NCBI GenBank assembly: GCA_020650975.1
Contig: JAIPMN010000027.1
Coordinates: forward strand, 1-64,000
DNA length: 64,000 nt
Reading direction: 5' to 3'
Origin: Apostichopus californicus
Lineage: Eukaryota; Echinodermata; Holothuroidea; Aspidochirotida; Stichopodidae
In this document: positions 26,101 through 33,206 of the stretch, in pieces
Numbering within the stretch: the stretch's first letter is position 1
Layout of the letters: each line of letters starts with the position of its first letter
The notes under the pieces: model-generated
Databases searched by the model: none
What the model was told of the DNA's origin: nothing
The model's input: only the letters and a program-made list of their open reading frames with translations
Made by a program: the position numbers and the translations under genes

Positions 26101-28981
26101 CAAATCATCCATTATGTCCATTATTATGATAATCAGGGTAAGGAGAGACATTTAATCAGATGATTCAAGAATCAATTTGTCAGTGTCTATACCTATTAAT
26201 AATTGGTCAGGAATCCAATTCAGATCTGATGTGGTATGTCATTGTATTGTACACTTCATGTAACGTCATTTTCTCCTCGTTTGTCGTAGAACAAAACTAA
26301 GGTTATTCAACACCAAACTCCTGCCGAAATATCCACCTGTGTTTGGGGAGTGGTTTCTGAAGACATTTCCAGATCCGACATCATGGTAGGGTACTTTTCC
26401 ACGATCATTTACGGCTCTTCGATCAGGTCGAAAGGAACATTTTTTTGAGTTGGGAAATAACATTTCGATTCCAAGAAGTTGTAATGTCCTGTGTGTTGGA
26501 TAGAAATTGGTATTAGTACTGTGCTTGTTTTAACAAACCAAACTGGGATTGCATGTAATTCTATAGTTACCAACTGTGATATAGGTAACCTAATAGTGTC
26601 TTAAATTTAATTTAGGGAACATTTATTCAGAGGATTTCATCCATGGACAGAAGATAAACTGACTTTTGAAATTGGAACAAGTTTTACAGACAAAAAATAG
26701 TTAAATTGTGATGTAGCTGGGTGACCTTAGGAGTAGCAAGTGATCTGTTTTATAAACTGAGCTCTAAGTTGGTAAAGACTAATTTCTCTTCTTGAAATCT
26801 GATTTTGATCATGTTTTTGTTCTCTGTTGATAGGTATCTGAGCCGCCTGTCCTATGCTCGTACTGCTGCAGTCATGTCCATGGTAGGATACATTCTTGGA
26901 CTTGGTGATCGCCATGGAGAAAACATCCTCTTGGATTCAACTAGAGGCGACTGTGTCCATGTGGACTTCAACTGTCTTTTCAATAAGGTGAGAATCTTCA
27001 AGCTTAATGGCAAATGAAGACAGACTTGACCCTTAGGTCAAGCTGTCAAGGTTATGCTTCAACCCTCAGATATAAACATCAAGTGATTCTCCAATCTGAT
27101 CATAAATCTAAACCACAAACTCTATAATCCTACCATTTTTTAATATTTTTTTAAAACTTTGCAGGGAATACCCTCACACACTCTGTAGCACCGTTTCCAA
27201 TCTATGTCTGTGAAATCTTTATTAGTTAATGTGAAACTTTTTTTAAGGCAAAATTGTGCTTTTAAGAGCAATTGTAAAGGTTTTAATTTCCTTATGATAT
27301 TTGTTTTATACTTTTAATATCTTTAAAAGGTGTCTATAGTAGTTTTGAGTCAGACGAACAAGTTTCTTTCTTTTACAGGGAGAGACGTTCGATTGGCCGG
27401 AGAGGGTCCCTTTCAGACTGACCCAGAATTTGCTGCATGGAATGGGCCCTTTAGGCTTCGAGGGGGTCTTCAGGAGGGCCTGTGAAGTAACAATGACTGT
27501 CATGAGGGACCAGAAAGACCCTCTCATGAGGTACCAAAGAGGCTGTTAAACATTAGTAACAGGTTATAGCAGGGCAATAAATAAAATTAAAAACTATGCG
27601 TTTGGTGTTTGGCAAGTAAATGATACGTAAGCAAGCCCTGTTAGTGAAATCAGAAAGTCTTTTGGTTTTACAATTATAGTAAATTTTAGCTTAATTTAAT
27701 TGGCTTATTTGGAATATAGATTAACTGTTATGACACAAACTGATGCAAGAACGTAAAATGTACCTTGGAAGACTTGAATTGGTGCAGTGTGATGGCAAAA
27801 TGTAACAAAGAGCGACCACCTACGTTATGTTATGTGATGGGGAGGAGGGTGGGGGGGTGGGGGGTGATGGTAGACAACCCATACGGCAATTTCTTTACAC
27901 GTCCTCAGGTTTAACTTCATGGCAGGTGTACCACCCTGGTTACAAATAATTCAAATATCTTTACGGTAACACTTAGCAATTTTAGAATATATCTATCTTT
28001 TATCATTCATCTCCTTAATCGCAGTGTATTACGTACGTTGATCTACGATCCGTTGGTCGAGTGGAGCAAACCCAGCAGAAGCCGTTCGACGGTGGTAGCA
28101 GAATCCGGTGAAGTAAATAACGAAAAGGTATAGTTGTATGGAAAGTGTTTTAATGTACTTCAATCTTCTTTTACCTGTCTCCGAACGTGGACGACCCAGA
28201 AGTGGGTCAGCAGAGTGACGTGTCAAAGTGCTACAGACTTTGGCTGGTTAGGTAGAAGGGAAAGTAAATGATTTGCGAGGAGACAGGTAAGTATCACAGC
28301 TGTCAGATATGTAAGTTTCGAGGTGTCTGAAAAAATCAAATGATGACAAAAATGGAAATGGATAAAACCAAATTTGAAAAAAAAAGACTTTGAAATTGAT
28401 TTTCCTTTTATGGCAAAGTTCATCAGAAGTAATTCTGTATTTTATTTTAAAGCTTCAGAATAAGATTAAGATTGCCACATCATAGTTGTGTCTGTTGAAG
28501 GTCATAAAATCAGGGATTGATATGGGAGGGGAGAGTTGGTGGAATGGGGGAGGGGGGGGCAAGGCACCAGAAAACATTGGAATCTGGCCGGCCGGACCTT
28601 CAGTATCTCAAAAGTTGTTAAGATGATTCTTTGCTGTTTTTACACCAACATATTACAATTGGATTATCCTCTCAACTGTGGTAGTAACTGCACAATATTG
28701 GGGAAAACCCTTAAATACTGTGATATTCTATCCACCATGACATATCATTTAACTGCTTTCCCAGGTGTTATCTGTTAGTTATTTCTTGTTTCATTTAATC
28801 TCTTCAGGCACAGGTTCACGTTAGAGACATCGAGCAAAGACTTCAAGGAATACTGAAGACGAAGCATAAGGCCAGAGGGCTCCCTCTATCTATTGAAGGA
28901 CATGTAGATTATCTGATCAGGGAGGCAACGGACCCAAAGAATTTGTGTCAGATGTATGTAGGTTGGGCATCCTACCTGTAA
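187..28981 (+). CDS. ATR: ATR serine/threonine checkpoint kinase, 3' 40 exons (5' part outside window)
   Basis: ATR is the PI3K-like protein kinase that, with ATRIP, senses RPA-coated single-stranded DNA and phosphorylates CHK1 and other S/TQ targets in the nucleus. Forty exons join in phase to 5525 nt, giving about 1840 residues and a TAA stop at 28979-28981. The joined protein aligns with remembered human ATR from about residue 804 to its C-terminus. Order in window numbering: HEAT-like helices (1-290), UME (about 290-440), further HEAT solenoid (to about 800), FAT (about 800-1415), kinase (about 1480-1760), PIKK regulatory segment and FATC (last 33 residues). The catalytic Asp and Asn of [11 protein letters not shown] fall at about 1672 and 1677 and the Asp of HVDFN at about 1691, equivalent to human D2475, N2480 and D2494. 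All key residues are present and no frame is broken, so the product should be an active kinase. Start, promoter and ATRIP-binding N-terminus are not in the window. Confidence 0.97.
629..787 (+). CDS. ATR: ATR exon 2 (HEAT)
   Basis: Reads [13 protein letters not shown] to MMLGELGR, matching the human stretch that ends TLILTTGDIGR. The donor is GTAAGT. It enters and leaves in phase 2. Confidence 0.88.
1490..1586 (+). CDS. ATR: ATR exon 3 (HEAT)
   Basis: Reads [19 protein letters not shown] to AAALLQ, equivalent to human GDLVPFALLHLLHCLL. The acceptor is TTCCTTAG and the donor GTAAGC. It leaves phase 0. Confidence 0.88.
1948..2136 (+). CDS. ATR: ATR exon 4 (HEAT)
   Basis: Reads [19 protein letters not shown] to FADTKTFLS. 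The motif IC-x-F of human KKPICQFLVESL is present as [11 protein letters not shown]. It is 63 whole codons, phase 0 on both sides. Confidence 0.92.
2794..2886 (+). CDS. ATR: ATR exon 5 (HEAT)
   Basis: Reads [19 protein letters not shown] to GELLQM, aligned with human RTLQVLLPDLAAKASPAAS. It is 31 whole codons; the donor is GTTAGT. Confidence 0.92.
3139..3240 (+). CDS. ATR: ATR exon 6 (HEAT)
   Basis: Reads [18 protein letters not shown] then [16 protein letters not shown]. The string CSKDELE is identical to human ATR. It is 34 whole codons. Confidence 0.95.
4318..4413 (+). CDS. ATR: ATR exon 7
   Basis: Reads [18 protein letters not shown] then [20 protein letters not shown] is shared with human ATR. 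The donor is GTCAGA. The open frame runs on into both introns by chance, so the limits rest on the acceptor TTTTGCAG and on the human alignment. Confidence 0.92.
4646..4942. repeat. Direct tandem duplication in ATR intron 7
   Basis: Two copies of about 149 bp at over 90 percent identity by eye. Both contain AAGAGACAGCCTG and CACAAATCCCTGTTGTACAG. No coding content. Confidence 0.85.
5329..5502 (+). CDS. ATR: ATR exon 8 (start of UME)
   Basis: Reads [19 protein letters not shown], then [16 protein letters not shown] and LEDKKL, nearly identical to human [15 protein letters not shown] at the start of the UME domain. It is 58 whole codons. Confidence 0.96.
5912..6069 (+). CDS. ATR: ATR exon 9 (UME)
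   Basis: Reads [19 protein letters not shown], then [15 protein letters not shown] and [24 protein letters not shown] and CRAWDC are the UME hallmarks shared with human ATR. It leaves phase 2. Confidence 0.97.
6272..6391 (+). CDS. ATR: ATR exon 10 (UME end)
   Basis: Reads [18 protein letters not shown] then [11 protein letters not shown], matching human GSLLSHVIVALLPL and AIFHYLIIEN. Phase 2 at both ends puts the donor inside the final Gln codon (CA then GTAAGT). Confidence 0.95.
6965..7184 (+). CDS. ATR: ATR exon 11
   Basis: Reads [19 protein letters not shown], then [19 protein letters not shown], equivalent to human ENVDVRIHALTSLKETLYKNQ. It leaves phase 0 straight into exon 12. Its last 50 bases and the following intron are duplicated downstream (see repeat at 7135-7412). 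Confidence 0.95.
7135..7412. repeat. Tandem duplication of ATR exon 11 end
   Basis: Two copies with a 142-bp offset (about 7135-7276 and 7277-7412). Each holds the last 50 exon bases, a GTAA donor and about 90 bp of intron. The exon-derived parts differ at only three synonymous sites, while the intron parts are clearly more diverged. Confidence 0.85.
7641..7709 (+). CDS. ATR: ATR exon 12
   Basis: Reads [20 protein letters not shown] then LSV, equivalent to human EKLIKYATDSETVEPIISQL. It is 23 whole codons; the donor is GTGAGT. Confidence 0.92.
8258..8395 (+). CDS. ATR: ATR exon 13
   Basis: Reads [20 protein letters not shown] then [17 protein letters not shown], matching human LLKGCQDANSQARLLCGECL. 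An internal GTAAGA at 8367 is read through, because only the GTGAGT at 8396 keeps phase with exon 14. Confidence 0.95.
8769..8926 (+). CDS. ATR: ATR exon 14
   Basis: Reads [19 protein letters not shown], then [17 protein letters not shown]; human has SRAQDSAAYAIQELLSIY. It leaves phase 2. Confidence 0.96.
9445..9637 (+). CDS. ATR: ATR exon 15
   Basis: Reads [20 protein letters not shown], then [18 protein letters not shown], equivalent to human GHQLWRRFPEHVREIL and VKKPIYLSKLGSNFAEW. It leaves phase 0. Confidence 0.96.
10019..10156 (+). CDS. ATR: ATR exon 16
   Basis: Reads [20 protein letters not shown] then [12 protein letters not shown], equivalent to human KHDFKVTIYLLPHILVYVLL. It is 46 whole codons. 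Confidence 0.95.
10641..10809 (+). CDS. ATR: ATR exon 17 (last before FAT)
   Basis: Reads [20 protein letters not shown], then [15 protein letters not shown]; human has AEIMAVLKHDD and STQTVFSMLDHLTQW. It leaves phase 1. Confidence 0.95.
11058..11121. repeat. (TAC)n microsatellite in ATR intron 17
   Basis: About 20 tandem CTA/TAC triplets with one interruption. Just upstream (10865-10975) lies a looser TGTATGTA-rich tract. Confidence 0.9.
11590..11700 (+). mobile_element. Possible retrotransposon 3' tail before ATR exon 18
   Basis: An AT-rich segment ends GGAGCAATAAAGTTTTAC followed by TTAC repeats that stop at the exon 18 acceptor. A polyadenylation-like hexamer plus a short tandem tail is typical of a LINE or SINE 3' end. 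No reverse transcriptase is visible and the family is not identified. Confidence 0.35.
11705..11895 (+). CDS. ATR: ATR exon 18 (start of FAT)
   Basis: Reads [20 protein letters not shown] then [13 protein letters not shown], equivalent to human TRFLDLIPQDTLAVASFRSK and AYTRAVMHFE. The FAT domain (TPR-like helices packing on the kinase) begins here. The acceptor abuts a TTAC repeat that looks like a transposon tail. Confidence 0.96.
12325..12430 (+). CDS. ATR: ATR exon 19 (FAT)
   Basis: Reads [20 protein letters not shown] then [22 protein letters not shown] matches human ATR exactly. It leaves phase 1. Confidence 0.96.
12731..12804 (+). mobile_element. tRNA-derived SINE head or degenerate tRNA
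   Basis: A box TAGCTCTGTTGG at 12740-12751 and perfect B box GGTTCGAATCC at 12785-12795. The T arm pairs (CTGG with CCAG) and the anticodon arm partly pairs. The acceptor stem is imperfect and there are no convincing tRNA ends, so a SINE relic in intron 19 is more likely than a working tRNA. Confidence 0.55.
13256..13406 (+). CDS. ATR: ATR exon 20 (FAT)
   Basis: Reads [20 protein letters not shown] then [16 protein letters not shown]; human has ATACYDRAIQLEPD and LGLGQLSTVITQVNGV. It leaves phase 2, so the donor is GTATGT at 13407. Confidence 0.96.
13958..14111 (+). CDS. ATR: ATR exon 21 (FAT)
   Basis: Reads [20 protein letters not shown] then [15 protein letters not shown], equivalent to human LNTYRVEAAWKLSQW and SVRLGQLLLSAKKR. 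It leaves phase 0. Confidence 0.95.
14564..14679 (+). CDS. ATR: ATR exon 22 (FAT)
   Basis: Reads [20 protein letters not shown] then [12 protein letters not shown]; human has [22 protein letters not shown]. It leaves phase 2. Confidence 0.95.
15085..15215. repeat. Dispersed repeat copy in ATR intron 22
   Basis: Shares GAGCCAGTTGGGACAATTT, ATCATGCTTCAAAGCACT and ACAGTTCCTAACC with the sequence at 17232-17440. Two introns therefore hold copies of one non-coding element. Confidence 0.65.
15477..15674 (+). CDS. ATR: ATR exon 23 (FAT)
   Basis: Reads [20 protein letters not shown] then [20 protein letters not shown], equivalent to human LHMLCELEHSIKPLF and NSYRAKEPILALRRALLSL. It leaves phase 2 with donor GTAAGC. 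The exon end and donor are the apparent source of the intronic array at 15690-16215. Confidence 0.95.
15690..16215. repeat. Minisatellite derived from ATR exon 23 end
   Basis: About nine units of 38-60 bp built around GGACTCTTTGATCCGTAAGC, which resembles the exon 23 end plus its donor (GGACTCTTTGATCAGTAAGC, 15662-15681). Several units also carry TTTTAGCAG just upstream, an acceptor-like string. A more diverged copy with GCATGAGAAGG lies near 16240. Confidence 0.85.
16994..17062 (+). CDS. ATR: ATR exon 24 (FAT)
   Basis: Reads [20 protein letters not shown] then ARK, equivalent to human EMVGECWLQSARVARK. It is short, phase 2 on both sides; the donor is GTTAGT. Confidence 0.92.
17232..17478. 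repeat. Foldback repeat in ATR intron 24
   Basis: Two 80-bp subunits (each with TACTGTCCT and ACAGTTCCT), then an inverted repeat: arms 17380-17405 and 17453-17478 of 26 bases around a 47-base spacer, with about two mismatches. No coding capacity; possibly a MITE. Confidence 0.65.
17582..17681 (+). CDS. ATR: ATR exon 25 (FAT)
   Basis: Reads [20 protein letters not shown] then [10 protein letters not shown], equivalent to human HHQTAYNALLNAGE and VERAKWLWSK. It leaves phase 0. Confidence 0.95.
18200..18483 (+). CDS. ATR: ATR exon 26 (FAT)
   Basis: Reads [20 protein letters not shown], then [17 protein letters not shown] and [17 protein letters not shown]; human has ETANFESNAIMKKYKDV and EWEDGHFYLAKYYDKLM. 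It leaves phase 2, so the donor is GTACGC at 18484. An assembly gap lies 93 bp further on. Confidence 0.96.
18577..18586. other. Assembly gap (10 N) in ATR intron 26
   Basis: Ten N. The 75 bases after it repeat the sequence that starts at the exon 26 donor (GGTACGCATTTCGCAAGCCC), including the C-rich tract, so the gap probably separates two versions of one region. Confidence 0.95.
18925..19202. repeat. 139-bp tandem duplication in ATR intron 26
   Basis: Copies 18925-19063 and 19064-19202 differ at only a few positions (both begin CTGCCTAGAAATGTG and end CAATCTCTCGTT). The high identity suggests a recent event. Confidence 0.92.
19309..19507 (+). CDS. ATR: ATR exon 27 (FAT)
   Basis: Reads [20 protein letters not shown], then [16 protein letters not shown]; human has FGRSLQYGNQFIYQSMPRML. 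It leaves phase 0. Confidence 0.96.
20282..20392 (+). CDS. ATR: ATR exon 28 (FAT)
   Basis: Reads [20 protein letters not shown] then [16 protein letters not shown]; human has [25 protein letters not shown]. It is 37 whole codons. Confidence 0.96.
20668..20860 (+). mobile_element. tRNA-derived SINE in ATR intron 28
   Basis: Pol III A box TGGTCAAATGGC at 20679-20690 and B box GGTTCGAGTCC at 20723-20733, followed by a central region with GTGTCCTGCAGCAAGGCACT. That kind of segment is common in SINEs of marine animals. It is same-strand as ATR and interrupts no exon. Confidence 0.7.
21149..21217 (+). CDS. ATR: ATR exon 29 (FAT)
   Basis: Reads [20 protein letters not shown] then VSK, equivalent to human EIIAKVFLAYPQQAMWMMTAVSK. 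It is 23 whole codons. Confidence 0.95.
21452..21538 (+). CDS. ATR: ATR exon 30 (FAT)
   Basis: Reads [20 protein letters not shown] then DKNLEKFIR, equivalent to human CKEILNKAIHMKKSLEKFVG. It is 29 whole codons. Its last 14 bases, donor and intron start are repeated 163 bp downstream. Confidence 0.94.
21525..21846. repeat. 163-bp tandem duplication across ATR exon 30 donor
   Basis: The second copy (from 21688) repeats AAAAGTTTATTCGGGTAGGG, that is the last 14 bases of exon 30, its donor and about 145 bp of intron, with few differences. Confidence 0.9.
22461..22579 (+). CDS. ATR: ATR exon 31 (FAT end)
   Basis: Reads [20 protein letters not shown] then NLKRLVTDR; human has DATRLTDKLLELCNKPVD. 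It leaves phase 2. Confidence 0.96.
23293..23422 (+). CDS. ATR: ATR exon 32 (kinase N-lobe approach)
   Basis: Reads [20 protein letters not shown] then YISGFDDG, equivalent to human FSEILIPLQSVMIPTLPS and YIAGFDDM. It leaves phase 0. Confidence 0.95.
24203..24400 (+). CDS. ATR: ATR exon 33 (kinase N-lobe)
   Basis: Reads [20 protein letters not shown], then [16 protein letters not shown] and [17 protein letters not shown] is identical to human and contains the ATP-contacting Lys. It is 66 whole codons. Confidence 0.98.
24989..25077 (+). CDS. ATR: ATR exon 34 (kinase)
   Basis: Reads [20 protein letters not shown] then [10 protein letters not shown]; human has AVIPLNDECGIIEWVNNTAGLR. It leaves phase 2. 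Confidence 0.97.
25562..25630 (+). CDS. ATR: ATR exon 35 (kinase)
   Basis: Reads [20 protein letters not shown] then SLE, equivalent to human EKGVYMTGKELRQCMLPKSA. It is less conserved than its neighbours but fixed by phase 2 on both sides. Confidence 0.92.
26290..26385 (+). CDS. ATR: ATR exon 36 (kinase)
   Basis: Reads [20 protein letters not shown] then [12 protein letters not shown]; human has [27 protein letters not shown]. It leaves phase 2. Confidence 0.96.
26834..26987 (+). CDS. ATR: ATR exon 37 (catalytic and activation loops)
   Basis: Reads [20 protein letters not shown], then [15 protein letters not shown] and [12 protein letters not shown]. It holds the catalytic Asp (GDRHG), the metal-binding Asn (GEN) and the Mg-binding Asp (DFN), all intact. 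It leaves phase 0. Confidence 0.99.
27379..27530 (+). CDS. ATR: ATR exon 38 (kinase C-lobe)
   Basis: Reads [20 protein letters not shown] then [17 protein letters not shown]; human has VPFRLTHNMVNGMGPMGTEGLFRRACEV. It contains the activation-segment end. It leaves phase 2. Confidence 0.98.
28025..28127 (+). CDS. ATR: ATR exon 39 (kinase end, regulatory segment)
   Basis: Reads [20 protein letters not shown] then SGEVNNEK, equivalent to human [15 protein letters not shown] and TGEVVNEK. The Ser/Arg-rich insert lies in the PIKK regulatory segment. It leaves phase 0. Confidence 0.97.
28808..28981 (+). CDS. ATR: ATR exon 40 (FATC and stop)
   Basis: Reads [20 protein letters not shown], then [19 protein letters not shown] and [13 protein letters not shown], followed by TAA. 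The last 33 residues are a complete FATC domain; human ends NLLCQMYLGWTPYM. The terminal codons begin a minisatellite. Confidence 0.98.
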   Translation, partial: AQVHVRDIEQRLQGILKTKHKARGLPLSIEGHVDYLIREATDPKNLCQMYVGWASYL

Positions 28982-29109
28982 CTTAACATACCCTACTGTG
29001 GTAGGCTGGGCATCCTACATGTAGTTATCTTACTGTATTGTGGTAGGCTGGGCATCCTACTTGTAACTTAACCAGAGGATACTGCAGTGTGGCAGGCTGG
29101 ATCTCCTAC
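28958..29109. repeat. Minisatellite of the ATR C-terminal codons
   Basis: Four units start at 28958, 29001, 29043 and 29092. Each reads [GC]TAGG-TGG-TCCTAC-TG-TA in one frame as VGWASYL*, VGWASYM*, VGWASYL* and AGWISYL*. Unit 1 is the genuine end of ATR; units 2-4 lie in the 3' UTR. Confidence 0.85.
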
Positions 29110-29963
29110 CTGTAACCTTGTAATAGTTTACATAACTTTGTAAGGCTACTATACATACTCTTGGATGACCATACCAAGGATGATTTGTAATATAGTCTGT
29201 ATTTAGATGTAGGTTAGGTTGCCTACAAATTGTAAGCTCAGTTGTGCACAATTTTGTAAAGTTTGGTGGTCAATTGTTGATAATAAACATCAAGGGTGCC
29301 CAATGATGTGTTAAAAATCAAGAAATTCAAGAAGAAATGTTTTATGCACCTCAATGTAAGCAGTTATGCAACTGACTGGGTAAGTTATTTTCAACTTGTG
29401 TGACAAATGTTTGGTAAGATTGGATTGTCAGGAACATATTCTTGGAATATTTCTTAGTGGGATTTACTGTGAGATTTTTCGATCAGGGAAGTATATAGTT
29501 GCAATGCACAAAGTCCATTATTCTTCATTTTGTCATCTCTGATAAAACAAATATTTCCAAGTTTTGCACAGATAAATTAATAAAATGTCATCCATAAAGA
29601 AATCTCTTTTCTGAAATCAACTTGTATCAAAGGAAGATATAGTTTGGATCTAACTACTGACTATACAGACAAGTTTCATTTTCTTGAACATGTAAATGAA
29701 TCTTAAGTTAAGTTTCCTCAATCCGTTTACAGAACAATGATACTTAATTTATCACTGCGAAAGGATTAATCGGACCAGTGACTGCTGTATATTGACTGCT
29801 GTAGATCGTTTGCACTACCTGGCTTTATATCAAATGATTTGGTTTGGATAATTCTTAGCCAATTTTTAACTGTGTCGTGCTAAGTGGAATGGCTTAAACC
29901 TAGTTGCAATTAAACCACAATTAAAGCAAGATGGATAGGATCGGTATAGCCATAACTAAGGGT

Positions 29964-30036
29964 TCATACAGCTCTCAGCTTGTAGAGCACTGTAGTTGGT
30001 TTTCCTGCTATCACTGGTTCAAAACTATTCTAGCTA
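29964..30036 (+). mobile_element. Decayed tRNA-like repeat downstream of ATR
   Basis: AGCTCTCAGCTTGTAGAGCA resembles a tRNA D-arm/A box, and TCACTGGTTCAAAAC resembles a damaged B box and T arm. The spacing fits a tRNA-derived SINE, but both boxes are degenerate. Confidence 0.4.
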
Positions 30037-30307
30037 TAATTATTTCTCTGCAATTTCAGAGTTTGTTGATATTTTTCTGGTCACTTTACTACAAAAACAT
30101 CTGCATATGTTATACTTGCAAAACAATTGAAAAAGCTGACAATAAAATCAAAACAAAACAACACTTTTTCTTCTTTCTTTTATCAATCAATTTTGATACT
30201 TTTTTTTCCTTTATGTAAACTCGCTGTGAATACACCAGCTTGCATAATAGCAAAAAAGAAAATAGAATTTTTGACTTAATATTTCACCATGATACAATGA
30301 ATCTCTT

Positions 30308-30595
30308 TACTGCATTGGGTAGAGTCAGCCCACACAGACTGTAATAAAACCTGGGTTAATCAATATCAAATCCTTTCTATGTATTGTTTGTATGTTTGAA
30401 ATTGAACAGTATAACAAGTACAATTATACAGTATAACAATTACCTACTGCATTGGTTAGAGTCAGCCAACACAGACTGTAATAAAACCTGGGTTAATCAA
30501 TATCATATCCATTCTATGTATTGTTTGTATGTTTGAAATTACACAGTATAACAGGTATGACAAGTTAAATTATTATACAGTATAACAATCACCTC
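30308..30595. repeat. 137-bp direct tandem duplication
   Basis: Copies from 30308 and 30445 share TACTGCATTGG, CACAGACTGTAATAAAACC and ATGTATTGTTTGTATG. No coding content. Confidence 0.88.
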
Positions 30596-32916
30596 TGTAG
30601 ACGCCATGATTCTGTCATAGCCAAGGATATTAAATAAAAGTATGGTGAAACGTTTGCAGTTTGGTAAGAATTATATACCAAGATGCAACATGGCTTCATA
30701 ATCAATGGTAATAACTATTTTGTTTACTTACAAAAGATACACACATGAGAGTGCTTTAACCATGTCAGCTCTTGCTGCTAGCATGGTATGAAAAGATAAA
30801 ATGTGACAGATTTTTCGTCCAGTATTTACCTCGATATGAAGAACGTAATCAAACAGAGAAGCTAAAAAATGGTAAATTATTGATCTAAAACTTTTTACCA
30901 TTTGTTGGATTCATAATGCTGTATTATTCCTTACAAATTTCTAGGGCTTCGAGAGAAAAAACAATCCCCAGTGTTACCCTTGACAAAAGGATTTCCTCTG
31001 AGCATCGATATAATTACACACCATTCTTATTGACAATTAAAGGGCTGTAATTGCATTTACTGGTAACAAGAAAACGAACTGAAATATTGTTTGAGGAATA
31101 GCAGTAAACTTTCCTCGTTTATCAAGGATGGCATAAGGAAGAAATGTCTTCCCTGTTATCTTTGATGTTTAATAAGTTGGTTTTTCGACAATGCTCGAAT
31201 CCCGAGCATTCATGTACCAAAGCAAAGCTTAGACTTGTGTTTCATCCTTTCCTGATATGAAAGCAGCCAGAGATGAAATAGAATTAACAAAGCAATAATT
31301 ATTTCAATGTTTGTAACCAATCGGCTGAACTCCTTAGGAATTTTATCAATAAAAATTTAAAGGTGACAACTCATTATACAGTCACCCCCTTAAAGTCATT
31401 AGAAGTAGCACAGAAATATGGAAATAATAATAATAAAACAACAAAAAAATGCTTAGATTTCTGGCTTCCCTGAATCTTTGATTACAGATGGTTATTTAAT
31501 TAATTACATATATACTTTTATTAATATACAGTTGATAAATATGTACATGCTCAAAGAGAAATATTTACGAGTAATCAAATTTTCCGTAGGAAATGAGGAG
31601 TATAAAATGTACAACGATTTGATCCATCATAGCATCAAAGTCACAGAAATTGAGCAACCTAAAGATCACAGGATACTGTGTAGCTGAGCATAACCTGCAG
31701 AGACACAATGTGATGTCAAGTTATAGCATTCTAAAATGGCCAAAAACTTTCCTCAAAACCAATATCCAGAGGATTTCTGTACCCTCAAATTGCTTCCAGA
31801 ACAGGATGAAAAAATAATTTGTACTGAGTAAAGAAGAAAAACACTAGAGACTTAATACTTAAAGAGATAATTGGTTCTTATTCTTCAGACACGCTTTAAT
31901 CTTGGTCTTCAAATTGTAAATATTTATGACTGTGAATATATGCAATGAGAAAATACCGGCAAGTTAAAGATGAAAATTCTCTCTTAACATAATCTGAAAT
32001 TTTTGTGAAACTGAGCAAAACAGAATGCAAAAGTTTTTCCTACATGCCATCTACCCGACCTGTCCCACTCCCTCCACCACAACCCTCAACTTCTTTATGT
32101 GACCAGTCTACCACAGCATGGGTTACTTAAAGAAATATATAACATGTAATATACACAATAGGACAAAATATTGCCCCCCTCCCCCTCTCATGGCGAAGCT
32201 GCATTGCACCATATATTTAAGAGAACATTTGAAAGAAATACAGACAGATTATACCCTCCCCTTGGGCTAGCAATAACTGAAAGAACAGAGATACTTTATA
32301 TTTGGAAACGTGGACATTTTCTAATAAATTGTGATATCTAAGATTAACAAGAACATGAAAGTAGCAGGTTAAACTTAGATGGTGATATACAGTTGCAGAA
32401 TTACCACACCAGAAATAAAACAATGCCAACAAATAAAACATGGGTTATGGAAACTAATAACTCTAAAGACATTGCTTGGAAGGAAAAACTAAAGATTTTA
32501 ATTTTTACTTCAAATACTTCTCAAATTATATAAATCTTGAAAGAGTGATAACGGTGATATATCTGCCTGTTTCTGCTTCAGGTTTTATATTTTTTATTAT
32601 CCCGCTATTAGGAATTTTATTGCCGCTACAAGGGATGAACTATTAGACACCCTTTATGATGATTATGTGGGCTGAGCCTGGTTTATATGAATTATGCAGA
32701 CAAGCTGGTAGGATAGATGCATAAAGATAACACATAACATCTGGTTTGAAGTTAAGAATGCTGTAACATAATAGCTTTGATGTGGCTTAATAATGATAAC
32801 AATAATAATATGCAGTGTATAATATGGACTGATGACTACTGTTCGAGGTGGTTTAATATTTCCAAACTTGAATTAAACCATTTTCTTTGTCAACCAACAT
32901 TTCTCAAAGCAAACTG

Positions 32917-33206
32917 TGAACAGTAACTTAAACTTTCAAGTTTTTGTTACTGAGAGAAAGCATTCTGTGAACAGTAACTTAACTTTTAAGTTCTTGCTAC
33001 TGAGAAATACATCTTGTGAACAGTAACTTAACTTCCGAGTTCTTGCTTCTGAGAGAAAGCATTCTGTGAACAATAACTTAACTTTTCAAGTTCTTGCTAC
33101 TGAGAGAAAGCAAACTGAACAGTAACTTAACTTCCAAGTTCTTGCTACTGAGAGAAAGCAAACTGAACAGTAAATTTAACTTTTAAGTTCTTGCTACTGA
33201 GAGAAC
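32917..33206. repeat. Six-unit minisatellite, 47-51 bp
   Basis: Units begin TGAACAGTAACTTAACTT and contain AAGTTCTTGCTACTGAGAG. Each has AACTT and AAGTT close together, so each could fold into a short hairpin. Confidence 0.9.

Noticed and set aside
32917-33206. CRISPR-like array
   Set aside because: Eukaryotic context, and the units are continuous tandem repeats without unique spacers.
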